From contig NZ_CP046175.1 in the NCBI RefSeq assembly GCF_009708215.1, positions 3,596,001-3,660,000 of the forward strand: 64,000 nucleotides of DNA, read 5' to 3'. The notes beneath the pieces were generated by a model that worked only from the letters and a program-made list of their open reading frames with translations, made no database searches and was not told the DNA's origin. Source of the DNA: Occultella kanbiaonis. Lineage in GTDB: Bacteria > Actinomycetota > Actinomycetes > Actinomycetales > Beutenbergiaceae. Position numbers and translations under genes: made by a program. Positions 34,787 to 42,893 of this stretch are shown here, in pieces (within the stretch, counting starts at the first letter, position 1; each line of letters begins with the position of its first letter).

Positions 34787-35455
34787 ATGACGAGAAACCG
34801 CCACCTGTTGACCCTCGCGGCCGCCGGCGCGGCCCTCGCGCTCCTGGCCGGGTGCAGCTCGGGCCCCGGCGACGACGACCCGACCCCCACCGCCACGACC
34901 ACGGAAGAGACGCCGTCGGCCACCGGGACGGCCACCGAACCCAGCCCGAGCGAGTCCGGATCGACCGGCACCGGGCACACCGACGACGACATCGCCGACC
35001 CGCCGCCGTTCCCGGCCGACGCCACCGAGGACACCGGCGAGGCCTCCGGTGAGCCGGACCTGCTGCTCACCGACGTCCGCGCCGCCGAGCACGACGGCTT
35101 CGACCGTGTGGTCCTGGAGTTCGCCGGCACCGGCACCCCCGGGTGGCGCGCGAGCTACACCGACGCCCCGGCCCAGGAGGGCAGTGGCAACCCGATCGAC
35201 CTCGAGGGCGACGCCGACCTGCAGATCTTCGTGTCCAACACCCGCTACCCGGACGAGGGCGAGACCGGATTCTGGGAGGGCCCGAACCAGTTCGAGACGG
35301 AGGGCGAGGAGGTCGAGGAGGTGAACGTGCCGGGCACGTTCGAGGGCGAGACCCAGGCGGTCCTCGGCATCGACAGCGTCGGCGCCCCGTTCCGGGTGTT
35401 CGCGCTCACCGACCCGGTCCGCGTGGTCATCGACGTCCAGCACGTCGAGGACTAG
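34787..35455 (+). CDS. AMIN-like domain lipoprotein
   Basis: A 222-aa lipoprotein with a clear signal peptide and lipobox LLAGC (near residue 22), then a ~65-residue Thr/Asp/Pro-rich linker. A beta-rich domain follows (LLLTDVRAAEHDGFDRVVLEF to VFALTDPVRVVIDV) that resembles the actinobacterial AMIN-like domain. It probably sits on the outer face of the membrane near the wall. GGAG lies 6 nt before ATG 34787. It follows the PLP enzyme by 28 bp. Confidence 0.8.
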   Translation: MTRNRHLLTLAAAGAALALLAGCSSGPGDDDPTPTATTTEETPSATGTATEPSPSESGSTGTGHTDDDIADPPPFPADATEDTGEASGEPDLLLTDVRAAEHDGFDRVVLEFAGTGTPGWRASYTDAPAQEGSGNPIDLEGDADLQIFVSNTRYPDEGETGFWEGPNQFETEGEEVEEVNVPGTFEGETQAVLGIDSVGAPFRVFALTDPVRVVIDVQHVED

Positions 35456-35461
35456 AGCCGG

Positions 35462-36184
35462 CTACTCCGCGAAACCCGCCTGCGGGTCCGGTCGCCAGAC
35501 GAAGGGCTCCGCGGGCGGGGTCCCGTCCCGGATCGTCGCCAGCAGCGCGGTGATCGCGGCCATGATGCGATCGGTGGCCTCGCGCACGGCCGCTGGGTCC
35601 TCGGCACGCCCGGCGAGGTCGCGGAGGTCGACCGGCGGCCCGGCGACCACCTGCACCGGGCGGCGCAGCACCGGCCGGATCATCGACGCGTGCCGGGCCA
35701 TCACCTGGTGCGCGCCCCACTGCGCGATCGGCACCACGGGCGCCCCGGTGGTCAGGGCCATCCGGGCCACCCCGGTCTTCGCGCGCATCGGCCACAGGTC
35801 CGGGTCCCGGGTGAGGGTGCCCTCGGGGAACACCGACACGCACTCCCCCGCGGCGAGCGCCGAGGCAGCCACGGTCAGCGACGCGGCGGCCGAACCAGTG
35901 CCGCGGTGGACCGGGATGTATCCGACCGAGCGCAGCAGCGGCCCGAGCAGCGGCACCCGGAACAGGGACGCCTTCGAGAGCACCTTTGGGTAGCAGCCGG
36001 CCTTCGTGAGGAAGTCCAGGAGGGTCAGCGGGTCGAAGTTCGTGACGTGGTTCGCGGCGGCGATGAACCCGCCGTCGGGCAGGTGTTCGGTGCCGCGGTG
36101 GGTCGGCTTCGTCAGCGCGCGCACCACCGGGCGCGCGATGGCGACCGCGACGCGGTAGGACGTCGGCGCAGGGGGTCGGGGCAC
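35462..36184 (-). CDS. PlsC-type 1-acylglycerol-phosphate acyltransferase
   Basis: A 240-aa membrane-associated acyltransferase of phospholipid synthesis or lipid remodelling. The HX4D active site is NHVTNFDP near residues 46-53; the substrate-binding FPEGTLTRD motif is near residues 119-127, and VVPIAQWG follows. GTG 36184 is chosen because TACGAT (36191-36196) lies 6 nt upstream. It ends 6 bp from the convergent AMIN-like gene. Confidence 0.9.
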   Translation of the reverse strand: MPRPPAPTSYRVAVAIARPVVRALTKPTHRGTEHLPDGGFIAAANHVTNFDPLTLLDFLTKAGCYPKVLSKASLFRVPLLGPLLRSVGYIPVHRGTGSAAASLTVAASALAAGECVSVFPEGTLTRDPDLWPMRAKTGVARMALTTGAPVVPIAQWGAHQVMARHASMIRPVLRRPVQVVAGPPVDLRDLAGRAEDPAAVREATDRIMAAITALLATIRDGTPPAEPFVWRPDPQAGFAE

Positions 36185-36310
36185 GCACCGATCGTAGGGG
36201 TTGGCCCGAGGGCCTGCCCGACGGCGCAGCCGGGGTCGCGTAGGTCGCTCGCCGAGCCCGTGACGGGGCGGGCGGGCGCGACTGTCGGCGGTCGGTGGCA
36301 GGCTGGTGCG

Positions 36311-36694
36311 GTGGCGACCGCAGACCGACCCGACGTGCCCGCCGAGTGGCTCGACCGACTGGACCGAATCATGGCGGGGCTTCCCCGCGCGCACCTGGAG
36401 TCGGCCTGGGTGGGCATGCGGTGGCGGGTCGGCGGGGCGACCATCGCGCACGTGTTCGGCGGCGAGGACGGCCTGTTCCGGATCACGTTCCGCGCCGAGC
36501 CGGAGGAGGTGTTCGCCCTTGAGCACATGGGGCCGCCGTACTTCCGCACGGACTGGGGGCTCAACGTCGTCGGCATGCTGCTCGACGAGGGCACCGACTG
36601 GGGCGAGCTCGCCGAGATGCTCACAGATTCCTACCGGATCCAGGCGCCGGCCCGGTTGGCCGATCAGGTCCCGCAGCCCGGTTCGCCGAGTTAG
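36311..36694 (+). CDS. MmcQ/YjbR-family protein
   Basis: A 127-aa protein with the MmcQ/YjbR layout (cyaY-like fold): W-x-G-M-R-W-R-V, IAHVFGGEDGLFRITFRA, and a C-terminal WGELAEMLTDSYRIQAP helix. Proteins of this family are thought to bind DNA or nucleotides, without a proven reaction. GTG 36311 was chosen by length. Its stop overlaps the stop of the convergent response-regulator gene by 4 bp. Confidence 0.75.
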   Translation: MATADRPDVPAEWLDRLDRIMAGLPRAHLESAWVGMRWRVGGATIAHVFGGEDGLFRITFRAEPEEVFALEHMGPPYFRTDWGLNVVGMLLDEGTDWGELAEMLTDSYRIQAPARLADQVPQPGSPS

Positions 36695-37299
36695 ATCCAG
36701 CCGCGGGCGCGCGCCAGGCGCGCGGCCTCGTGCCGGTTCCCGACACCCAGTTTGGTGGCGGCGGCGGACAGGTAGTTGCGTACCGTGCCCGGGGAGAGCG
36801 ACGCGCGGGCGGCGATCTCCTCTACCGGGGCGCCGTCGGCGGCGAGCTCGAGGACGTCTGCCTCGCGGGCGGTCAGTGGGCTCGCACCCGCCGCGATGGC
36901 GTCGGCGGCCAGCTCCGGGTCGACGTACCGGCCGCCGTCGTGCACCTGCCGGATCACATCGGCAAGGACCTTCGCGGACACAGTCTTCGGCAGGAAGCCG
37001 CGCACGCCCGCCTCGAGCGCCTTCTTCAGGTAGCCGGGGCGGCCATGGCTGGTGACGATGATGCACCGGCACCCGGGCACGTCGACGGCCAGGCGCTGGG
37101 CGACCTCGATGCCGTCGAGCCCGGGCATCTGCAGGTCCAGTACGGCCACGTCCGGGGTGAACCGGGCGCCGGCGGCCACGGCCTCGGGTCCGGAGGCAGC
37201 CTGCGCGATCACCTCGAGGTCCTCCTCCATGCCCAGCATCATCGCCAGTGCGTCGCGGATGAGGTTCTCGTCGTCTGCGAGGAGCAGCCGGATGCTCAC
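36691..37299 (-). CDS. NarL/FixJ-type response regulator (module 1)
   Basis: A 202-aa regulator. Receiver domain: acidic pair in LLLADDENL, phosphoacceptor Asp in VAVLDLQMPG near residue 55, and switch Lys in LPKTV. The LuxR-type HTH (LTAREADVLELAADGAPVEE, then GTVRNYLSAAATKLG) forms the C terminus. The start codon overlaps the stop of its histidine kinase by 4 bp. It lies in the operon ATPase / permease / kinase / regulator and probably autoregulates that exporter. Confidence 0.94.
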   Translation of the reverse strand: MSIRLLLADDENLIRDALAMMLGMEEDLEVIAQAASGPEAVAAGARFTPDVAVLDLQMPGLDGIEVAQRLAVDVPGCRCIIVTSHGRPGYLKKALEAGVRGFLPKTVSAKVLADVIRQVHDGGRYVDPELAADAIAAGASPLTAREADVLELAADGAPVEEIAARASLSPGTVRNYLSAAATKLGVGNRHEAARLARARGWI

Positions 37300-38567
37300 G
37301 TGGTCACTCCAGGGGTCGGTTCGGGGGTTACGGCCGACGCGACCGTGCCGGTGTCGAGGGGCACCACGGCCGTCAGTGCGAACTGGGTCTGGTCCCGCTG
37401 CACCTCGAGCGTGCCACCGACGGTCGCGAGCCGTTCCCGCAGGCCGTTCAGCCCGGAACCGGTCCGGGCAGCAGCGGCGAGGCGGGCGCCGTCGTTGCTG
37501 ATGCTCAGGGTCGCGGCACCCGCCGCGGTGCGCAGCTCGATCACGCACCGATGGGCGTCCGCGTGCCGCACCACGTTCGTGACCGCCTCCCGGACCACCC
37601 ACGCGAGGGCCTCCTGCGCCCGCGGCGGGAGCACCAGGTCCTCCCCCGCGACCAGCACCTCCACTCCCGCCGAGCGCAGGATCTCCCGGGCGCCGGCCAA
37701 CTCGGTCGGCAGATCCGCGGCGCGGTAGCCGTCCACGACGGCGCGGACCTCCCGGAGTGCGTCCTGGGCGATCCGACGCACCTCGAGCATCTGCTCCGGT
37801 GCCCTGTCGTCGCCGCGGCGGGCGAGCTCGGCGGCGAGCTCGCTCTTCACCGCGACCGTGGAGAGGGTACGACCGAACACGTCGTGCAGGTCGCGGGAGA
37901 ACCGCAGGCGTTCCTCGGCGACGGCCAACCGGGCGTCCACCGCGCGCCGCTGCTCCTGCTCCCAGACCACGCCGATCATCCAGACCGAGACCCGGAACGA
38001 CAGTGCCGACCCGGCGGCGATGAGCGTCGTGGTGATGACCGGCACGGTCGCCTGAACCGGGCTGCCACCGGCGATCAGGGCAGCCAGGCCCGCGATCACG
38101 GGCGCGGCCAGCGTCGCCAGCATCAGTTTCCCGACGGTCAGCAGCGGCGAGAGCGCGAGGATCGCCACCACGGGCGCGATGGCCGCCACGTTCCCGACCA
38201 CGATCGGCTCGGGGTTGCGCGCTCCCGCCGCCCACGCGAATGAGACGACGACCGCGACGATCGTCGTCACGGTCAGGAACCACAGCTCCCGCCGGGCGCT
38301 CACGGCCCGGCCGAGGTAGACCTCGAGGGTGGCGCGGGTGGTCACGATCGCGGCGGCGCAGTGCGCCACCGAGACCAGCGCGAAGGCCAGGGCGCCGGCG
38401 CCGGTGTACTCGGTGGCGCCGGTCAGGAGCCCGAGCGCGATCAACGGCTCGCAGGCGAGGATGACGTACAGGGTCCAGCGGTTGTAGGTCTCGAACCGCT
38501 GCGGGTTGCTGGCCCGGGACCACCCGGCCAGCCCGGTGGCGCCGGTCGTCGTGGGGGCACCGTTCAC
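37296..38567 (-). CDS. Sensor histidine kinase (module 1)
   Basis: A 423-aa membrane sensor with about six hydrophobic helices in the first ~190 residues and no large external domain, so it may sense the membrane or the exporter itself. The HisKA_3 box FSRDLHDVFGRTLS holds the phosphorylated His; the ATPase domain contains WVVREAVTNVVRHA and GSGLNGLRERL. GTG 38567 is favoured over an ATG 25 codons upstream because TAGCGT (38575-38580) lies 7 nt before it. That places a second promoter inside the exporter operon, 48 bp after the permease. Confidence 0.9.
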   Translation of the reverse strand: MNGAPTTTGATGLAGWSRASNPQRFETYNRWTLYVILACEPLIALGLLTGATEYTGAGALAFALVSVAHCAAAIVTTRATLEVYLGRAVSARRELWFLTVTTIVAVVVSFAWAAGARNPEPIVVGNVAAIAPVVAILALSPLLTVGKLMLATLAAPVIAGLAALIAGGSPVQATVPVITTTLIAAGSALSFRVSVWMIGVVWEQEQRRAVDARLAVAEERLRFSRDLHDVFGRTLSTVAVKSELAAELARRGDDRAPEQMLEVRRIAQDALREVRAVVDGYRAADLPTELAGAREILRSAGVEVLVAGEDLVLPPRAQEALAWVVREAVTNVVRHADAHRCVIELRTAAGAATLSISNDGARLAAAARTGSGLNGLRERLATVGGTLEVQRDQTQFALTAVVPLDTGTVASAVTPEPTPGVTT

Positions 38568-38614
38568 GGTCCCCACGCTACCGGCGGTCGTCACGACCGG
38601 GCCGCCGGCACGAG

Positions 38615-39448
38615 TCACCGGCGCGGTTCCCAGCGCATCCACCGGCGGGTCGCGAGGACGCCGAGCGCGGTCCAGGCGATCAGGACGATCAACGGCACCA
38701 CCGCCTGGCCGAACGAACCCGCGAAGGCGACCTGGCCGCCGTCGGGCGTGACGCCGGTCAGGCCCAGGTTCAGCAGGGTGACCACCGGGAAGAGCGGGGT
38801 CAGCTCGGCGAGCGTCTGCGCCGGCTCCGGGAGCAGCGAGAGCGGGAGCGTCAGCCCGCTGAAGAGCATGGTCACCATCAGCACCGGCAAGGTCGTGAGC
38901 TGGGCGGCCTCGACGGTCTTGGTGAGGCCGGAACTCGCGTAGGCCAGCCCGGCGAACATGGCGAAGCCGAGGCCGAGGGCGAGGACCACGAGGATCGGGT
39001 TGGTCAACGGCGGCACCTCGATGACGCCGGCCGCGGCGGCCAGGCCGAGCACCGCCTGCGCGAGAACGATGATGAGGGCAGGCATGCTCATCGCGACGAG
39101 GACCTCGACGCGGCTGGACGTGCCGGAGGTGAGCCGCTTCAGCGTGAGTTCCTCGCGGCGAGCGACCGCGGTGGTGGTGAGGTTGTAGTAGGCCACGAAC
39201 AGCAGGCCGAACGCGACGAGCGTCGTGAGCAGGGCGCCGCTGAACACGCCGGCGCCGGCGCCGTCGGTGCGGTCACCGATGACGCCCATCAGCAGCAGCA
39301 CCATCAGGGGGGCGAGGGCGATCGCGTTGAAGAGCGTGGTCTTGTTGCGCCCGAGGAGCGTGACCTCCATCCGGGTCAGGGCCCGGGTCCGGGCGAGCGT
39401 GCCGGGGGCGAGGCGGGCACCGGTGGTGGCCGTGGCAGCGGTACTCAT
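38615..39448 (-). CDS. ABC-2 type exporter permease (module 1)
   Basis: A 277-aa membrane protein with six helices in the order typical for ABC-2 permeases: R-M-E-V-T-L-L-G-R-N at the start, a central ELTLKRLTSG coupling stretch, and FAGLAYASSGLTKTVEAAQL before a GLTLPLSLLPEPAQTL end region. Overlaps the ATPase stop by 4 bp. Probably exports a lipid- or drug-like molecule; substrate unknown. Confidence 0.9.
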   Translation of the reverse strand: MSTAATATTGARLAPGTLARTRALTRMEVTLLGRNKTTLFNAIALAPLMVLLLMGVIGDRTDGAGAGVFSGALLTTLVAFGLLFVAYYNLTTTAVARREELTLKRLTSGTSSRVEVLVAMSMPALIIVLAQAVLGLAAAAGVIEVPPLTNPILVVLALGLGFAMFAGLAYASSGLTKTVEAAQLTTLPVLMVTMLFSGLTLPLSLLPEPAQTLAELTPLFPVVTLLNLGLTGVTPDGGQVAFAGSFGQAVVPLIVLIAWTALGVLATRRWMRWEPRR

Positions 39449-40401
39449 GCGGGGACCTCCGAGAGATCGTGGGTGGGACGGCCGCCGGCGGCGATGGTCA
39501 GGAACGCCTGCTCGAGCGATGCGGCACGTGCGTCCAGGCCGTCCAGGGCGACGTCCTGGGCCTGTGACCAGTCGAGCAGGATCCGCAGGTCCGCCTGCAG
39601 GTTCTGGGTGCGGATCAGGTGCCGCACGCCCCGGGCGGACGCGTCGGCCGAGTCGCGTCCGTGCAGTGGCGGCAGCGGCTGTCCGGTGGCGAGGGTGAAG
39701 GAGATGGTGGCCGGGGCGTCCGCGCCGATCTCGGCGGGCGTGCCCTCGGCGACCACGACACCCTCGTGCATGATGGCGATCCGGTCGGCGAGGTCCTCGG
39801 CCTCCTCGAGGTAGTGCGTGGTCAGGACCACCGTCACGCCGTCGGCCAGCATGGACCGCACGAGGTCCCACGCGTCCCGGCGGCTCTCCGGATCCAGCCC
39901 GGTGGTGGGCTCGTCCAGGAACAGCACCTGTGGCCTGCCCATGATGGCAAGGGCCAGGTCGAGCCGGCGGCGCTCGCCGCCGGACAGGCTCTTGACCGCC
40001 ACGCCGGCGCGGTGCGCGAGGCCGACGGCCGCGAGCACGTCCTCCGGCGGCATCGGTGCCGGGAGGGTGGCCGCCCAGGTGCGGGCCATCTCGACGACCC
40101 GCAGGTCGGACGGGAAGCCCGCCTCCTGCAGCATGATCCCGATGTGCGGGCGCACCTTGGCCCGGGCGGCGTACGGGTCGTGCCCGAGCACGCGCACCCG
40201 GCCGTCGGTGGCGGGCGCGATTCCCTCCACGACCTCCATCAGTGACGTCTTGCCGGCGCCGTTCGTGCCGAGCAGGGCGAACAGTTCGCCGCGGCGCACC
40301 CGCAGGTCCACGCCCCGAACGGCCTCGAACGCCGCGGCGCCGGGGGTGGAGGGGCGGTACCTGCGCCGCAGCCCGTCGATCGTGATGATGTTGGAGTCCA
40401 T
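39445..40401 (-). CDS. ABC exporter ATP-binding protein (module 1)
   Basis: A 318-aa ATPase of the DrrA/Yhb type. Walker A LGTNGAGKTS near residues 43-52, signature LSGGERRRLDLA near 139-150, Walker B VLFLDEPTTGLD near 158-169, switch His in TTHYLEEAEDL. The ~90-residue C-terminal extension is the regulatory domain common to drug exporters of this group. First gene of the four-gene operon with the NarL-type system. Confidence 0.94.
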   Translation of the reverse strand: MDSNIITIDGLRRRYRPSTPGAAAFEAVRGVDLRVRRGELFALLGTNGAGKTSLMEVVEGIAPATDGRVRVLGHDPYAARAKVRPHIGIMLQEAGFPSDLRVVEMARTWAATLPAPMPPEDVLAAVGLAHRAGVAVKSLSGGERRRLDLALAIMGRPQVLFLDEPTTGLDPESRRDAWDLVRSMLADGVTVVLTTHYLEEAEDLADRIAIMHEGVVVAEGTPAEIGADAPATISFTLATGQPLPPLHGRDSADASARGVRHLIRTQNLQADLRILLDWSQAQDVALDGLDARAASLEQAFLTIAAGGRPTHDLSEVPA

Positions 40402-40570
40402 GGATCCAGACTCCCGCCGGGTCCGGCATCTGCCCAGTGCGGGCCATCACGACCCGAAGGCCCGTACGCACCGCCGGACCATGAGAAATGTCATGAGTGG
40501 GGCACCGGCTCCCGGGGGAGGGGAACCGGCGCCCCGCGCGGGCACGGGGGGAAAGTCGCGCCGCGCAGGC

Positions 40571-40594
40571 CACCCGGGCATCACGTCCCGGGTG
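40571..40594. terminator. Hairpin CACCCGGG-N8-CCCGGGTG downstream of murA
   Basis: Perfect 8-bp arms, 8-nt loop, 140 bp after the murA stop. A second barrier to read-through from murA into the exporter promoter region; no T-run. Confidence 0.45.
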
Positions 40595-40629
40595 ACGGTC
40601 TCTCGAGGTCGTTGTCCAGGCGACCCCGC

Positions 40630-40645
40630 GGCACCCTTGGGTGCC
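40630..40645. terminator. Hairpin GGCACCC-TT-GGGTGCC downstream of murA
   Basis: Perfect 7-bp arms with a very short loop, 89 bp after the murA stop. It could stop murA transcription (minus strand). Confidence 0.5.
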
Positions 40646-40733
40646 TCATGACCTACTCTGCGCGACGGGGCTGGGAGATCCCTGGGAAACCGCTGGCACC
40701 CACCTGCCAGTTCATCGGTGGTCCCGGCGGGTG

Positions 40734-42047
40734 CTAGTCCGTCTCGACCTTCGCGCCGAGCGCCTCGAGCTTGGCGGTGAAGTTCTCGTAGCCACGGTTG
40801 ATCAGCCCGATCCCCCGCACTCGCGAGGTGCCCTCGGCGGCCAGCGCCGCGATCAGGTGGGAGAAGCCGCCGCGCAGGTCCGGCACCTCGATGTCGGCGG
40901 CCCTCAGCGGGGTCGGACCCGAGACCACCGCGGAGTGCAGGAAGTTCCGCTGGCCGAAGCGGCACTGCAGGCTGCCCAGGCACTCGCGGTAGACCTGGAT
41001 GGTCGCCCCCATCCGGACCAGGGCGTCGGTGAACCCGAACCGCTTCTCGTAGACCGTCTCGTGCACGATCGACAGGCCGGCGGCCTGGGTCAGCGCGACG
41101 ACGAGGGGCTGCTGCCAGTCGGTCATGAACCCGGGGTGCACATCCGTCTCCAGGACGATCGAGTTCAGGTCGGTGCCGGGGTGGCGGAACCGGATCCCGC
41201 CATCGTCGATGTCGAACGCGCCGCCGACCTTCCGGAACGTGTTCAGGAACGTCATCATGTCGGCCTGCCGGGCGCCGCGCACGTACACGTCGCCGCGGGT
41301 GGCGAGGGCTGCCGAGGCCCACGAGGCCGCCTCGATCCGGTCCGGCAGCGCAGTGTGGGTGAACCCGCCGAGGCGGTCCACCCCCTCCACCCGGATGGTC
41401 CGGTCGGTGTCCACCGAGATGATGGCACCCATCCGCTGCAGCACGGCGATCAGGTCCATGATCTCGGGCTCGATGGCGGCGTTGCGAAGCTCGGTCAGGC
41501 CTTGGGCCCGGACCGCGGTGAGCAGCAGTTGCTCGGTGGCGCCGACACTCGGGTACGGGAGTTCGACCTTGGTGCCGTGCAGCCCGCGCGGGGCGGTGAT
41601 CAGGATGCCGGTGTCCAGCTTGTCCACCTGGGCGCCGAACTGGCGCAGGATGCCCAAGTGGTAGTCGATCGGCCGGTCCCCGATCCGGCAGCCGCCGAGG
41701 TCGGGGATGAACGCCTCACCGAGGCGGTGCACGAGCGGACCGCAGAGCAGGATCGGGATCCGGCTGGAACCGGCGTGGGTGTCGATGTCCGCCTTGTGCG
41801 CAGACTCGACATTGCGCGGGTCGAGGCGGATCACGCCGCCCTGGACGTCGCGCTCGACGATCACCCCATGCAGCTTGAGCAGACCGCTGACGACGTTGAC
41901 GTCACTGATGTCCGGGATGTTGCGCAGCTCGCTCGGTTCCTCACCCAGCAGTGCCGCGACCATCGCCTTGGAGACGAAGTTCTTCGCCCCACGGACCGTG
42001 ATCTCGCCGGACAGCGGCGACCCGCCATGCACCCGAAGCTGATTCAT
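40734..42047 (-). CDS. murA: UDP-N-acetylglucosamine 1-carboxyvinyltransferase
   Basis: A 437-aa enzyme of the first committed step of peptidoglycan synthesis (enolpyruvyl transfer to UDP-GlcNAc). The N terminus has RGAKNFVSKAMVAALL with the catalytic Lys and Asn near residues 21-22. The loop FIPDLGGCRIGDRPIDYH keeps the active-site Cys (near residue 120) that is Asp in mycobacteria; the enzyme should therefore be able to react with fosfomycin. PSVGATEQLLL and the C-terminal TSRVRGIGLINRGYE are typical. Confidence 0.96.
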   Translation of the reverse strand: MNQLRVHGGSPLSGEITVRGAKNFVSKAMVAALLGEEPSELRNIPDISDVNVVSGLLKLHGVIVERDVQGGVIRLDPRNVESAHKADIDTHAGSSRIPILLCGPLVHRLGEAFIPDLGGCRIGDRPIDYHLGILRQFGAQVDKLDTGILITAPRGLHGTKVELPYPSVGATEQLLLTAVRAQGLTELRNAAIEPEIMDLIAVLQRMGAIISVDTDRTIRVEGVDRLGGFTHTALPDRIEAASWASAALATRGDVYVRGARQADMMTFLNTFRKVGGAFDIDDGGIRFRHPGTDLNSIVLETDVHPGFMTDWQQPLVVALTQAAGLSIVHETVYEKRFGFTDALVRMGATIQVYRECLGSLQCRFGQRNFLHSAVVSGPTPLRAADIEVPDLRGGFSHLIAALAAEGTSRVRGIGLINRGYENFTAKLEALGAKVETD

Positions 42048-42197
42048 CCACTCATCCTCACGTCGGAACCCCCGACCTCACTCCCACCGTGCGGTGGGCA
42101 ACCGATCAAGGGTACGACGTGTGCTCGGGTGCGCCCGGCAACCGCGCGCGAACGCGCTCGACCCGCACCCGCGGCGGCGGTGCCGTCCGGGCCGGGG

Positions 42198-42893
42198 TCA
42201 GGTGGGTGGCACCAGGCCCGCGCGGTGCGCGAGGATCGCGGCCTGTACCCGGTTCTCCACACCGAGCTTCACCAGGATCGCGCTGACGTACCCCTTGACG
42301 GTCCCCTCCGTGAGGTGCAGTTCGCGCCCCACCTGGGCGTTCGAGGAGCCGGCCGCGAGGAGCGCCAGCACGTCGCTCTCGCGCTCGGTGAGCACCGCCA
42401 GCCGGGCCCGGTCGTCGGCCGCGGCCGGTGCGCCTGCGATCCGGAGCCGGTCGATCACCCGCCGGGCCACGCGCGGCGAGAGGTACGCGGCGCCGTCGGC
42501 GACGGCGTGCACCGCGGTCACCAGTTCGCGCGGGTCGGAGGCCTTGAGCAGGAAGCCGGACGCACCGCCCTCGAGAGCCTCGGCGATGTAGGAGTCCTCG
42601 CCGAACGTGGTCAGCATCACCACCCGGGCACCCTGACCGAGTCCGACGATCTCGCGACAGGCCATGAGCCCGTCGAGCAGCGGCATCCGGATGTCCATCA
42701 GGACCACGTCCGGTCGCCTGCGACGCGTGAGGTCGACGCCGGCACGCCCGTCGGCGGCCTCGTCGACGACCTCGATCGTGGGATCCGAGGCCAGCACCGC
42801 CCGGATGCCCGCGCGGATCATGGCCTCGTCATCGACGATCAGCACCCGGACCGCTCGGTCGGCGGCGGTCCCACCAGGGTCGATGCCCGTCAT
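42198..42893 (-). CDS. NarL/FixJ-type response regulator (module 2)
   Basis: A 231-aa regulator with a receiver (VLIVDDEAMIRAG, Asp in VVLMDIRMPLLDG near residue 67, Lys in LLKASDP) and a LuxR-type HTH (LTERESDVLALLAAGSSNAQ, GTVKGYVSAILVKLGV). Its start overlaps the sensor kinase stop by 4 bp. The system lies divergent from an ABC-2 exporter at 44439-46183, the probable target. Confidence 0.94.
   Translation of the reverse strand: MTGIDPGGTAADRAVRVLIVDDEAMIRAGIRAVLASDPTIEVVDEAADGRAGVDLTRRRRPDVVLMDIRMPLLDGLMACREIVGLGQGARVVMLTTFGEDSYIAEALEGGASGFLLKASDPRELVTAVHAVADGAAYLSPRVARRVIDRLRIAGAPAAADDRARLAVLTERESDVLALLAAGSSNAQVGRELHLTEGTVKGYVSAILVKLGVENRVQAAILAHRAGLVPPT

Larger units (their letters stand above)
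40402..40733. other. 332-bp intergenic region between the exporter operon and murA
   Basis: No coding sequence can be supported here. It must contain the promoter of the exporter operon (minus strand) and the 3' trailer of murA. Two strong hairpins, at 40571-40594 and 40630-40645, are described separately. A G-rich stretch (CTCCCGGGGGAG around 40510) could also fold. No RNA gene was recognised. Confidence 0.6.
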
